A stretch of 64,000 bases of DNA from Pseudeuparius sepicola (GCA_963920635.1 OY987298.1:130519735-130583734); one strand, 5' to 3'; shown: positions 1 through 10,694, numbered from the stretch's first letter. Notes: generated from the sequence alone by a model not told the origin. Numbers and translations are program-made.

Positions 1-209
1 GGTATAATAGCATTTGCCTTGGATATCCAAGCGTCGTGTTTGTTTACTCCAACGCTACAGTCGAAGCTGTCAATAAACTCGTTCAAAAGGAGTCTTTTTG
101 GAAATGTAAACATAGAAAAAAGTAATACACAAATTGTTAAATCGTATTCGTGAAATAATCTCGACAAATACCACTCGTGCCAGAAATTTTTCTAAATAAT
201 TTTATTCTC

Positions 210-350
210 AAGCGCTATTTTGCCCATTAGCAAAACCACTCGTACAAATTGGTCTTTTATTTTCAGAGATAAAATCCCTCGAGCTTCGTTCTCGGGATTT
301 TATCAGAAAACCAATTTATACTCGTGATCTTACTAGACAAAATAGCGCTT
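210..350. repeat. Short foldback (inverted repeat)
   Basis: The outer sequence AAGCGCTATTTTG at 210 returns as CAAAATAGCGCTT ending at 350. The inner parts (AAATTGGTCTTTTATTTTC against GAAAACCAATTT, and GATAAAATCCC against GGGATTTTATC) also pair around a centre near 280. It looks like a small non-autonomous foldback or MITE. No target duplication was identified. Confidence 0.6.
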
Positions 351-640
351 TAATTTAATTATCGATAAAATTTCCGGCACTTGTGATATTATATACGATA
401 ATCGAAATGTGTTCATAAATGAAGGGAATTGGAAAATATACTATATTTATACAGGCTCCTACATGCAGAAGTGATAGTGAAACTACCAAAAAGCGTTTCC
501 AGGAAACTACAGATGGGTACACCAGAAATGCAAAAAGAAGGATTATTTCTATTATAACAAAGAAATACAAGCCTTGGACAAGTTATGATCTAGGTACATG
601 CATTTTTTTTCTTTAGAACAAAATTAACAAATTAAAAAAG

Positions 641-960
641 TATAAAATAATATCAAATGGGCAAAACAGACAATGGACTATGCAGATTTTGCAACGAACG
701 GGATGAGACTAGCGAGCACATACTGTGTGAGTGTCCCCTCTTAATTCGAAACAGATTTAAATACTTCGAAAGGATCAATATAAATCCAAATGAAATTGGC
801 AACTTAGCCCCAAGGAAAATACTAAGCTTCGTCAAAAGCCTAGGTGACCTTGGAATTTATTAGAGCAGGGTCATTCACAAAAGATCTAATTAGGTCGCAG
901 TGAAGAAAGGCCGTAAGGGCAAAAAAAACGACCCCTAAGAAATCTACAATCTACAATAAA
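641..960 (+). mobile_element. 5'-truncated LINE fragment with 3' UTR
   Basis: The element holds the Cys-rich C-terminal coding piece (657-863), a short UTR with the text GACCCCTAAGAAATCTACAA, and an A/T-rich simple tail. 5' truncation is the usual outcome of target-primed reverse transcription. The left boundary is approximate because a similar ATAAAATAAT string lies at about 643-652. Confidence 0.5.
657..863 (+). pseudogene. C-terminal end of a non-LTR retrotransposon ORF2
   Basis: This 68-codon reading frame begins in the middle of what looks like the last part of a LINE polyprotein. It shows the Cys/His pattern C-x2-C-x7-ET-x2-HI-x2-C-x-CP (CRFCNERDETSEHILCECP), common near the C terminus of insect Jockey/R1/RTE-type elements, downstream of the reverse transcriptase. 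Endonuclease and reverse transcriptase are absent, so this is a 5'-truncated copy and the first Met is not a true start. About 90 bases of 3' UTR follow, ending in an ATAAAATAAT-like tail near 960. The clade cannot be set from such a short piece. Confidence 0.55.
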
Positions 961-1087
961 ATAATATCGCGAAACATGGCTGAAGGAAGGATATCTATAC
1001 AGTAGGTTAAATAAGGTAGGATAAAAATATTAAAAGTTTTCGACAAACTCGGTTAGAATTAATACACAATCTGGAAACGGCAATGTA

Positions 1088-1885
1088 CAGAATGATTTTT
1101 TTTAGGTCTACCACCGCGATTTTCTCGCTTATTTTGCGCCCTACAAAAAAACCGTAAGAAACAAAAATGTTGCAATTTTGGACAGCTAGGTGGTGCTGCA
1201 AAAGAAATCGGCATCCATGGCCAACTTGTCGCGCAATATTAAAAAAACCTCAAATTGGGCAAAACTATTAATGGCCGTGGAATGTTTATTTTAAGAGACA
1301 GAGAAAAACTTTTATATTGAAAATTGATGGCACTATGAAGCTTTATGCAAAAGGTTACTCAGATAGTTTCAGAAAATTACACAGGGTCTTCGGCTCTCTT
1401 GAAGCTATGAATTTTCTTATTAAGCGATTTTCTCGCTTATTTTAGGCCGCACAGAAAATACGTAAGAAAACAAAATATGGCAATTTTGGTCAGCGAGGCA
1501 ACTTTAAAAAAGGAATGGGCCTCCATGCCCAACTTTTCGCGGTGTACTAATAAAACTTTAAATCGACAAAAATTTTCATGGTCTCAAGAGAGCCGAAGAC
1601 CCTGTGTAATTTGTTGAAACTATCTGACTACGTGGATGGATAAAGCTTCTCAGTGCCATCAATTTTCAATATAAAAGTTTTCCTCTGTCTCTTAAAATAA
1701 ACATTCCACGGCTATTAATAGTTTTGCTCAATTTGAGGTTTTTTAAATATTGCGCCATGGATGCCGATTTCTTTTGCAGCACCACTTAGCTGTCCTAAAT
1801 TGCAACATTTTTGTTTCTTACGATTTTTTTGTAGTGCGCAAAATAAGCGAGAAAGTCGCGGTGGTAGACCTAAAAAATCATCCTG
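1088..1885. mobile_element. Foldback MITE, family A copy 1
   Basis: The element begins CAGAATGATTTTTTTTAGG and ends with the inverted version, CCTAAAAAATCATCCTG, with TA on each side (1086-1087 and 1886-1887). The two halves are reverse complements along most of their length: the GTCTACCACCGCG, AAATCGGCATCCATGG and CACAGGGTCTTCGGCTCTC blocks each occur in both orientations. A second copy lies at 11599-12410. The TA duplication suggests mobilisation by a Tc1/mariner-type transposase. No coding sequence was recognised. Confidence 0.75.
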
Positions 1886-2467
1886 TATATCATAACGCAT
1901 ATTATTGGAAGTTAAGATGGTTTTCTAGAGCAAGATCCGTTATAGTTTCGAACAAATCAGACAGGTGGCTACCATGAAGACAAGAATATGGAAGAATATT
2001 TTGTGCAAATTGTCTAATGTCTCAGAAATAGTATTGGAGAAAGCTATTGCTACCGCTCAAGAATGTAGGTGAGGAGTATGACTACGATTATTTACTTTTT
2101 ACATTAGGAGTAATTAATAGTAGGTAATAGTTTTGTCGCAACAGACCTAATGTCACTATTGTAACGGGTAAAAATGTAATTTTTATAAGGTTTGTTTTAT
2201 TTCTCAAATTGGGGATGCAAGCTACTTACATAAAGGCTCATGGCACCCTATTATATCTTATTATAAACTTTTAACAATGACGCAATCTCGAACGCAACGC
2301 CGCAGGCACAGCACAGGGAATTCCCTAATCGACTCAGATACAGCATGAATCCACCTGCTTTCGAGATAAATCCCATCTAAAAGGTTTACAGAAGATGATC
2401 ATTGAATTATAATGAATAGACCTGTATTATTGGAAAAATGAGGTTTTATTATACTATAGCATTTTGA
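1886..2467. other. Intergenic, no feature seen
   Basis: This A/T-rich stretch between two mobile elements holds no convincing reading frame, repeat or hairpin. Confidence 0.5.
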
Positions 2468-2523
2468 AATGAACTAAACTCTAATTATTCAAACTAAACG
2501 CAAGTGAAACATAAACACAAGTT

Positions 2524-3609
2524 ATATATGAGCCAAAACAAGGCAATAATGGTCGGGATTAGGTCAAAGAACTTATAGAGATTTTTATTATTTTTTTTTA
2601 ATTCATCGACGTTTCGACCTTTATAAGGTCATATTCAGGATGCTACAATGTTACAAAAATACATAATTAAGGTTGGAATATAAAATTGAACGATATAAAA
2701 GGGAGATAGTGAATAAATAACACATAAAACTCCAATTTCAAAAGGGAAAAAAAAACAAAATACAGGCAATACTCACATAAAAAATGTTGAAAAAACCTAA
2801 AATATAAAAGGACATTTAGATAAAATACACATAAACAAGACCATTTCCTCGTTTCGGAGGTTGACACAGAATTAAAATATAAATTAGAAGGTAATGGAAA
2901 AAATCGTGTACTGAGTTCAAATGTAGATAAGCAGAAGAATGAAAAAGTTCATAGGAATACAGGGAGAGACAGTAAAGAGCAACAGCTGTACTAATCATTG
3001 AATGCATTTACCTATTCAATTATAGTAAGCACTACTAAGGTGTTGGATATCTAAGTGCTTACTATAATTTAATAAATAAATGCATTCAATGATTAGTACA
3101 GCTGTTGCTCTTTACTGTCTCTCCCTGTATTCCTATGAACTTTTTCATTCTTCTGCTTATCTACATTTGAACTCAGTACACGGTTTTTTACATTAACTTC
3201 TAATTTATATTTTAATTCTGTGTCAACCTCCGAAACGAGGAAATGGTCTTGTTTATGTGTATTTTATCTAAATGTACTTTTATATTTTAAGTTTTTTGAC
3301 AATTGAGATCAACATTTTTTATGTGAGTATTGCCTGTAGTTTGTTATTTTTTTTCCTTTTGAAATTGGAGTTTTATGTGTTATTTATTCACTATCTCCCT
3401 TTCATATCGTTCAATTTTATATTCCAACCTTAATTATGTATTGTTGTAACATTGTAGCATCCTGAAGATGACCTTATAAAGGTCGAGACGTCGATGAATT
3501 AAAAAAAAAATGAAAATCTCTATAAGTTCTTTGACCTAATCCCGACCATTATTGCCTTGTTTTGGCTCATATATATCAAATTCAGGTAACCAACATCTAC
3601 GTAATAAAT
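2524..3609. mobile_element. 1.1-kb palindromic insertion (possibly Penelope-like inverted termini)
   Basis: Two arms of about 500 bp (near 2524-3025 and 3052-3576) are reverse complements around a small loop. The insertion is flanked by the 7-bp direct repeat ACAAGTT (2517-2523 and 3610-3616), and copy 2 of family F at 18801-19265 is the matching empty site. Both arms carry the string CTTATAAAGGTCGAAACGTC or a close variant, resembling the hammerhead-bearing terminal repeats of Penelope-like elements. A 33-bp tail (3577-3609) lies outside the palindrome. Confidence 0.65.
3466..3500 (+). other. Hammerhead-ribozyme-like core motif
   Basis: The sequence runs CTGAAGATGA, then a small stem ACC/GGT with loop TTATAAA, then TCGAGACGTCG. 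This resembles the CUGANGA / stem II / GAAA layout of hammerheads in Penelope-like elements, with GAGA for GAAA in this arm. The opposite arm (about 2603-2642, minus strand) keeps GAAA. Stems I and III and the cleavage nucleotide were not convincingly identified, so activity is not claimed. Confidence 0.3.
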
Positions 3610-3662
3610 ACAAGTTGTTGCATGGCTAGAGCGTGATACGCACGTGATCGGCTTGCTACTGG

Positions 3663-3700
3663 CACAGACCTATATAGCTAGCGAAGCTATATAGGTCTGT
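3663..3700. mobile_element. 38-bp palindromic insertion with 8-bp target duplication
   Basis: The insert is a near-perfect palindrome: CACAGACCTATATAGCT pairs with AGCTATATAGGTCTGT. It is flanked on both sides by GCTACTGG (3655-3662 and 3701-3708). The related copy at 18801-19265 has the uninterrupted site GCTATTGG in the corresponding place. An 8-bp duplication is what hAT or P transposases make, so this looks like a minimal pair of transposon ends. Confidence 0.75.
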
Positions 3701-4072
3701 GCTACTGGCTAGCCGGCAATAAAGTCTGACCCGGCGGGCGAGTGCAGCGAGTCGGTGTTTCTTACAGAGGTGTATTGAGTCGACCTTTAGTTTTTCCGAT
3801 ATAATTCTTTCACTGTTTATTAATTGTTGGAGCTACGATTTGTGTTATTTACAACATCAATTTACATTTTCAAGAAGTCTAGGTGTGCCATAAAAGTTTG
3901 TTTTAAAGTTCTTAATACTGGGGCATATTATTTTAATATTTTATATTATAAAATTCATAGAGATCGTCCTTAATGCGGCCCTGCCTCGTATTAGCCCTCA
4001 GAATTGTTCATGTGCTTGCATCGTGTAAATGTTTACGCGCCACTTGCATTCAGTTTGAATAGAGTGTATAAT

Positions 4073-4968
4073 TATTTAACTTTGAATCATTGACTGACCT
4101 CCCGAAATTTCCAATCAAGAATATGCTTTAAAGTTCTCGCTCTCGGGTTACCTCTTCCTCGAAAACTACACCCATAAACTTCCAACCGATTGCACGCCAC
4201 ATCATTCCCCGAAAAGGCACTACCCCTGGTATATGGAGTTTAGCGCTGCGCGAGCCGAACGTGTTCACTTGAACCGTTGAAAATTTATTCCCGTGTTTTA
4301 GAGTCGGCTCACGACAAACCGGCCGCGGGCAACATAAAAATTTATGCCCGCCCGTTCCGAGCGGCTGCATCCGAAAGTGGGATCCGTGAATCAATCCTGG
4401 AAAGTTTTCATCTAATATAGGACCTCGACTTCTCGATGTTTTCACTGTTTCAGTTGCGGGGGTAGATGGGAGATCTTAGCATCGCGCTCTTTTTAAATCT
4501 TTACAGTTATCGGGAGATAACTGAATTCGTTTGTGTAACTATCTCTGCTAGAAACTGTGTTACACTCTTATTAGAAAATGGGCTCTTTTAGAGATTTCGG
4601 AGTTCACATACATTTATTAATACAAATAGTTTCTCAAACCATTGATTTTTATAAGTATTGCATTTCCAGTAGTAATATATTTTCTCTTAAATTTAGAATA
4701 TAAAAAAAGCTAGGCAGAGGGGTGCAATTCGCAGGATTTTAAAGTAACGAGTGGTAAATGTCATTTGCTATGTTTTTGATGTAATCATTTTCAAAATATC
4801 TTGAAAGAGGTTTTAAGAATGCGGTTGCAAGAATTAAAGTCAAAAACGAATTGATAGATACCTAGTTCATTTCTACATTATATTATTGTTTTAGAATTTG
4901 ATATTCTAGTGTTTTTGTTTTCGTTCCAGCACTTATTACTGGGATACGTTAGCGAATCAAGTCTCTTC
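4073..4968. other. Unique DNA with a G+C-richer island
   Basis: The part around 4128-4445 is clearly richer in G+C than its surroundings and contains CGGCCGCGGGCAAC next to AAATTTATGCCCG. It looks like single-copy DNA, possibly a conserved non-coding or regulatory block. No protein homology is apparent. The rest is A/T-rich without features. Confidence 0.3.
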
Positions 4969-5017
4969 ATAGGCCAGGAGACGAAAACATGAATTCGGAA
5001 ATAAATAGTGCTCAACG

Positions 5018-6158
5018 CACGGGCGTAGCCAGGATTTAGTTTTTTGGGGGGGGGGGGGTTAGTTTGAGAAGTAAATAAAACAACAAAAATATACTTACAT
5101 GAAATTTAATATCTATATATTCATCCGAAAAACTACGACGCACATATTTATAAAGTTCTTAACTTTAAATGAAATAGATAAATTAATTTCGTTCCTCTGC
5201 GCTAAATCTAAAACCATTAAAGAAGAAATCTTCGGCTTTTTCTTTTAAATATATCCACTACTTCATCTACATGAATTTCTGTTCCATAGTGAATGTTCAT
5301 TAGAGCCAAACCATTAAGTCTGTTTTCACTTGTAGTGTTTCGTAAATAGTTTTTCAGTCTCCTTAGGCTCGAGAAAGACCTTTCTGGGGTAGCAGTGGAT
5401 ACAGGAATGGTAGCCAAGATTTGTAGTAATGTGTAAATATTAGGATAAAGGTTTTTAACGCACATATCTAGGCATTCCAAACTAGATTTCGGGGTAGGCA
5501 GTCTTCTTATCAGCATGCAAGGTAGCTGAAGCTTTGATAGCTAAATCCAAATTTGTTTCTTTATTAGAAACCCCTTGACCTTGACTACACCACTTTTTCC
5601 AGTAGTCCATACCTTTAAGTTTATCACCCTTCCTTTTTTTCCCCTCCAATTTTTCGACAGTAATAATGATTCACGTATCTATCCTTAACAAGGTCATCGA
5701 ATAACAGCGCACTAAAATTACTCACTTACACGGTACACTTAATTCTCTTCACTATTCGTTCACCACTTTTCACTTGTATTCGCTTCGAGTTCGCATGGAG
5801 CAATACTGCCGTAAGCGCGGTCACGCGCCGCGGCGCCGCTTATATAACAGCCCAGTAGCCGTCCAGAAACTTCCACGAATTTCCACAAAGTTCCGCTCAT
5901 TTCGACCGAGGGGCGTGGCGAATAATCGAGAAACAACGCAAAGTGTCCCTACAATACAAAATAGTTCGGCTGCAACTGCGTCTGCCTCTCGTCAAAGGAT
6001 GGCGCTAGGCGCTACTATTACTACATATATTCAAACGTAATAATAATTTAACTCTTCACTCCTCGTATTTTTTCGGTATAATATTAGGTAATATTTTGCT
6101 TATTTCGGGGGGGGGGGGGGGTTGAACCCCCGAAACCCCCCCCTTGGCTACGCCCGTG
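5018..6158 (-). mobile_element. Non-autonomous hAT element, copy 1
   Basis: The terminal inverted repeats CACGGGCGTAGCCAGG and CCTTGGCTACGCCCGTG are bounded by a perfect 8-bp target duplication, GCTCAACG (5010-5017 and 6159-6166), the hAT hallmark. Long G or C runs sit just inside both ends. A transposase dimerisation fragment is encoded on the minus strand (5217-5516), but the catalytic part is missing. A shorter copy lies at 61434-62209. Confidence 0.9.
5217..5516 (-). pseudogene. hAT transposase C-terminal dimerisation domain fragment
   Basis: About 99 residues with the hATC signature: the stretch LLQILATIPVSTATPERSFS is followed by LRRLKNYLR and ENRLNGLALMNIH. In hAT transposases this segment forms the C-terminal dimer interface and completes the catalytic core. 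Here the RNase-H-like core, BED finger and N terminus are absent. The sequence 5' of the fragment is frameshifted: a DYWKKWCSQGQG-like piece from the same gene lies just upstream in another frame. It is a remnant inside a non-autonomous copy and is not expected to act alone. The natural stop is at 5217-5219. Confidence 0.8.
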
Positions 6159-6474
6159 GCTCAACGGATTATTGTTTTAAGTGTAGGAGTAGCAGACCAA
6201 AAGTCCCCAGCCGTGGACCTTATGCGTTAAGCGCTATTATCTCGAAAACTAAGCGTCCTAGCGAAAAGATCTTTCTATACAAAATGAAAGTAAATTAAAT
6301 TGTCTACAATAAAAGTTGTATTCATTTTTTTTTGCTAAGAGCATTAGTTAAGGATGTACACGAGTTTGAAAATGCGAATAGCTGGAAAAAGTGTGTATTG
6401 TGGCTAACAATATTATTATTTACAAGGCAACGTCAAGTAATTAAATATCATATCAATATCATCATCGTCATCGT

Positions 6475-7115
6475 CGTCGATTGGAGGGCCATTGGTACAC
6501 GAAGCGCGGCAAGTGGTGCACACAAGCTAGCAGAGTATACCTGCTTTGTGGCACCCGCAGCGGCTGCTGCAACCAGTTTTGCACCAGGAAAATATGTTAG
6601 TTAGGACGGATTCTGCGGCAACTGGGTCCGTCCTTGTGACAGGGGTGAGAAATCCATCCGACCCCTTCATCCATCCCCAAGCAGTTGGCTCTTGCTAATA
6701 ATCTCCATATATATAGCCATTGCTGAAGCTGCAAACCATACCTAATTCGTCCTTTGTAGTTTAAAAAAATGTGATGAAATCTTGAATCAAAAATGCCAAT
6801 TGACTCTAAGGGAGTGTTAGCTGGCAGCTCCTCTGGTAGGTGGAAGTGTCGCAGAATCAGGCCTTGGCTTTGTTGAGGCTTTAACAAAGGCCTGGTGTCG
6901 TACCTACCCGGTTCAGGTCTGCTCCTTCTGGGGCCTGGTACAATGCCAACAAAAGGCGCTCTCCTGCATCAGCTAACATGTCCTGTATTGCTAAGGGATC
7001 ACCGAAGACTTTGTAAATGTCTCTGACCTGCTCCTGGGCCTTCAAAAATAATTTCACCACACCTCCCTTGCTCTTGAGTGAAGCTACAACTGCATGCTTA
7101 GCAATCTGTATTATC
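6475..7115 (-). pseudogene. Decayed transposon-borne protein with Cys-rich CxC tail
   Basis: Reading the minus strand from about 7110 gives a recognisable but frameshifted protein. It has an AKHAVVASLKSKGGVVKLFL segment, then ADAGERLLLALYQAPEGADL, then a stretch containing HFHLPEELPANTP, and finally a Cys-rich tail with CKTGCSSRCGCHKAGILC and CTTCRASCTN at about 6565-6475. Repetitive insect proteins of unknown function with this kind of tail are known to me as mobile-element genes. I cannot assign a catalytic function. Several frameshifts and stops show that this copy is dead. Confidence 0.45.
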
Positions 7116-7345
7116 TAACAATGGTCTAGTTAGCTTTTTCGCCGCAAGATGTCACTCACAATACAAACATTATTTGTCATTGAAATTAGGTGATATTATC
7201 CATTGACATGAACTTTGAAGGGCAAAACTATGGTTTTTCATACTTTTCGCATTTTCAAAGTATCATACAGCCTCAACTACTCCTCCTAGCAAAAAAATGA
7301 TTAGGACTTTTTTGTAGAAAATTTAATTTACTTTCATTTCGTATA

Positions 7346-8551
7346 GGGGAGAGTCGGGTAATATCGGACACATTTCGAAAAATTGAAATAATTTTTATCA
7401 AGAAAATGATATATTAACATATTTTTTGCTTAAAATAAACTATACTCTTTGCAGAATAGAATACATAATAAAATTAAACAAAAAAACTTAAACAAAAACT
7501 CCACTCGTTAAAAACAAAAGTGGGCCTCTTTTTGTAATATTCTGAAAACGTCGGGTAGTACCGGACATGAATTATTCCCCTTACAAATGCCGTATTTATA
7601 ATAAACCTGATGTTTTTCTGCCCCAGAACAATTTTTGTGGGTCCAACCATGGCACTAGATGCATTGTAGTGCAAGTGCAAGTGCAAGTTACACTATTATA
7701 AGTGCTACCGTTTCGGTTTGAGTCGTTCGGGAAGGTTATGGCTGCCTTGATGAACCTAATAAGGGGAAACAGCTGTCGTAGTCTACCTTCTCGAACGATT
7801 CAAATATGATAACACCGGCACATCCATTAGAACTTGGATGTTGGTATGATATTATCAGTTGCCAAAATTTATAGTCCCATAAAGCCGTTAACTTTCTTTC
7901 TGTAAAAATCTATTGGGGACGTGAAATTTTATCATCATTGTATCTAATTTGCGACGAAGTCTTCACCACAGATGATACACTCCGTTGCTTCTTGTTGCTG
8001 TTCAGAGCACATTATCTTTGCTATATTTTTTTGTCCTTTACATTTTTATTTTTTCCAATGTAATCCTCTAGTTGGTCAATTTTTCTTTTTCCTTTTGTGT
8101 TCTTAGGCATTTTTTAAAGTTAATATGAAAATAAGAATGTTCAGTTAAACTTTCAGTGTGTCCGATATCACCCGAAATATATGTGTCCGATACTACCCGA
8201 ACAGCACCGTTGGAAAAAAGTGGCCAACTTATTTTTTACGACCCTCCGATAATTTCTATAAAACCGTTTTTATATTCCAAAATGACCAACAAATGTTGTA
8301 TAATATGAACATTTAAAAAGAATAAAATATAGACTGGTAAATTTTATGTTCGGGAAATTTGTTTTGGGCAAAAAAATAAAAATAAAGCACACGACGTGTA
8401 CCGTTCAAAGCTCGGCGCATACTGAACATATGTGTCTACGGCAATTCTAATAAAGCATTTTCTGACAAATTCGGAACGCCATCTATTAGGGAAACTGAGA
8501 AAATGCTGTTGTCCGATACTACCCATTGTCCGATATTACCCGACTCTCCCC
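7346..8551. mobile_element. TA-flanked MITE with GGGTAATATCGGACA termini
   Basis: The terminal inverted repeat begins GGGGAGAGTCGGGTAATATC at 7346 and is mirrored at the right end (GATATTACCCGACTCTCCCC, ending 8551). TA lies on both sides (7344-7345 and 8552-8553). The motif GTCCGATA-C/T-TACCCGA recurs inside (near 7549-7568, 8159-8175, 8182-8200 and 8511-8525) like subterminal transposase-binding repeats. TA duplication fits Tc1/mariner or pogo mobilisation. No transposase is encoded. Confidence 0.8.
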
Positions 8552-8780
8552 TATATAGAATGATCTTTTGGCTAGGACGGTTAGTATTTGAGCAGGTAAT
8601 AGCAAAAACCTTAAAAACGGCCATTTCCACCCTCCTAACGCCTAAAGCATAAGGTCCAAGGCTGGGGACTTTTGATATGTTACTCCTAGGCGTCAACACT
8701 ATACAACTTAAAATAATAATTCATTGAACACTATTTATTTCCGAATTGGGGGATTTTTCGGTATTCGGTTCCTGGCCTAT

Positions 8781-9130
8781 CACTTTTTGTTACATTAAAA
8801 AGGTTATTTTGTTTCACTTAAAGAGGTTTATATTTAAAAGGTACAGACGTTCTTGTTCTAAACAATCTGGAATCGGGGTCAAAATACTTTCTAGTCTATT
8901 CTAGAAAAGAACATCGTCTTAGACAACAACTTGCGAAAACCTCAGGTAATTAAAATCAAAAGTCCCTAGCACAAGAATTTTGCTCCATGGATACCTATGC
9001 AGCAAACAATACATCAATATATTCTGCGTCACGACTTCTACGCTGCATTGAGTAGGTACACCACAGCTACAAAAACCTGTAGAAATATACCTACAATAAG
9101 TAAATACTTTTATTTAATAGGTACAGAGAA
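8781..9130. other. Intergenic, no feature seen
   Basis: A/T-rich spacer between two mobile elements. No reading frame or structured repeat is supported. Confidence 0.5.
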
Positions 9131-10694
9131 CAGTGGCCTGTAGGAGAACCAATTGAGAGAGAAATGTGTTTCAACAACTAAAATATTCTAAAAATGGAAG
9201 AGGTTCCATCGAAATTTTCAAAATATGGTATTGACCGATAACTATTTCAAAGACAATGACTTTTCAGAAAAATTAAAAAGTCGAGTTTAGGATGGCATGC
9301 GTCATCGAGTATACGAGCAATGTGGTGATTTCAGAATAAAGTACCACCTGTATATATTTTTTTCGAGACATCATGTAGGTGTATTTGGTGGTCTTTGTTC
9401 TTTGAAAAATTATAGATATAGGATTATATAATAATCGTTGTATTTTGGATTACTAGAGGAATACAAAGAAGATCAAATTCTCAAAAAATTAACAAGTGAT
9501 GTTTACTTCCGTCACAATCGGAAGTCCGATATGCTTAAAAACACCCGTACCGTACCCCAGGGACTCTTTAAAGTAAGGGGACCCAGCATTATACTTTCCA
9601 AAGTGAGGCCTATTCTTTCCTCATTCTAATGGTCTCAGTGATACCATGTATGCCATTTTATTGGAGAATCTAAGAATATAACAGGTAGGTACTTTGATTG
9701 TTAGTAAAAATTAATAATGGTTCCATGATTTCTAAAAATTATAGAATTGACAATTTTGTGTATACAACTACAGAATGTGGCAACTGTCAAATGAAAGAAA
9801 TTTATTTTATAGTTGAAATCGATTTCCAGCAATTATTTCCACGAATTTAAGTAATAAGTATGGTAGGTCAGTAGTGCTGATTTTGCTTATTTAAGAATTT
9901 ATCGCTATTGCACCTTACTACCAGGTTCCTCATTCCATTATTTGTAATATGTAGGTATACTTGAACTTTCTTCCCTTGTTGAATGTATCTACCCAAAGAA
10001 CTTTCACAGATTTCGGGATGGATCAATAAGATTAGGATTAGTAGTTTTTCTCGGTGTTCATTATAAAATTTTTGTAATTTTATTTCTCTCTCAAGGTAGG
10101 TACCTCACAAACTTAAAATAAACTTGTAGTCGTAGATAAAAACTCTTGACTGAAGCTACCGCTTATAGTAATTTAAAATTTTCGAAATACAATTTGTTTT
10201 GAACTACCTACTTATAGGTAATGCCCACGTAATGGGAATTGTAGGATTACTAAATGTGATACAGGAAAAATCTGGTTGCAATTATTGGGACTACTACTAC
10301 AGGCGGCCGCATTACCTTTAATTGGCACATCTGAGTATCTGGAAGTTAGGAAACTTAAAAATTGTGAATTATGATGGGAAATCTTTTGCCTCCTTTAGAA
10401 TCTATGGCACTGGCATGTCACATAAAACCTGATGGCGGTTTGACACTGACATATAACATAACCTTGTATCAGCCCCCTTGTGGTCTCCTTGGAGTCAACA
10501 GAAAACAAACTTCCCCTCATGGCTTCACTTTTCCTATGTGAAAGACTGTGACATGCTGGGTCCCCTTATTTTAAAGAGTCCCTGCCGTACCCCGTACAGA
10601 AGTTCTTAATTTCAATTAAACCGCTGAATTTTTTAGAATGTTTAAGTTCTTTGAAACAAATTTTTATTTCAATTGGTTCTCCCACAGGCTACTG
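9131..10694. mobile_element. TIR element hosting a nested hAT-like insertion
   Basis: The ends CAGTGGCCTGTAGGAGAACC (9131) and GGTTCTCCCACAGGCTACTG (ending 10694) are inverted repeats of about 26 bp with few mismatches. No clean target duplication is visible. The interior is A/T-rich, has no recognisable transposase and is split by the 1,027-bp element at 9558-10584. Confidence 0.55.
9558..10584. mobile_element. hAT-like non-autonomous element
   Basis: The inverted termini CAGGGACTCTTTAAAGTAAG (left) and CTTATTTTAAAGAGTCCCTG (right, with a 4-base offset) are flanked by the perfect 8-bp duplication CCGTACCC (9550-9557 and 10585-10592). This matches hAT end structure (CAGGG start, 8-bp duplication). 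The interior has no coding sequence that I can recognise. Confidence 0.8.

Larger units (their letters stand above)
2468..4072 (+). mobile_element. TIR element, family F copy 1, broken by two insertions
   Basis: The left end (TTCAAACTAAACGCAAGTG) and right end (CACTTGCATTCAGTTTGAA) form terminal inverted repeats. The same family occurs in opposite orientation at 18801-19265. Aligning the two shows that copy 1 is interrupted twice: by a 1,086-bp palindrome (2524-3609) and by a 38-bp palindrome (3663-3700). Without them copy 1 would be about 470 bp. No protein is encoded. Confidence 0.7.
4969..8780. mobile_element. Imperfect palindromic element hosting two nested transposons
   Basis: The left sequences ATAGGCCAGG, CGGAAATAAATAGTG, AAAAGTCCCCAGCC and ATGAAAGTAAATTAAATT return in reverse complement and reverse order on the right, ending at CCTGGCCTAT (8780). 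The left arm is broken by a hAT copy (5018-6158) and the right arm by a TA-flanked MITE (7346-8551). Each arm preserves the empty site of the insertion in the other. Without them the host would be about 1.45 kb. The centre carries a decayed minus-strand coding region (6475-7115). Confidence 0.65.

Noticed and set aside
3466..3500. Annotating a complete hammerhead ribozyme
   Set aside because: Only the core and stem II are visible; stems I and III and the cleavage position are not convincing.
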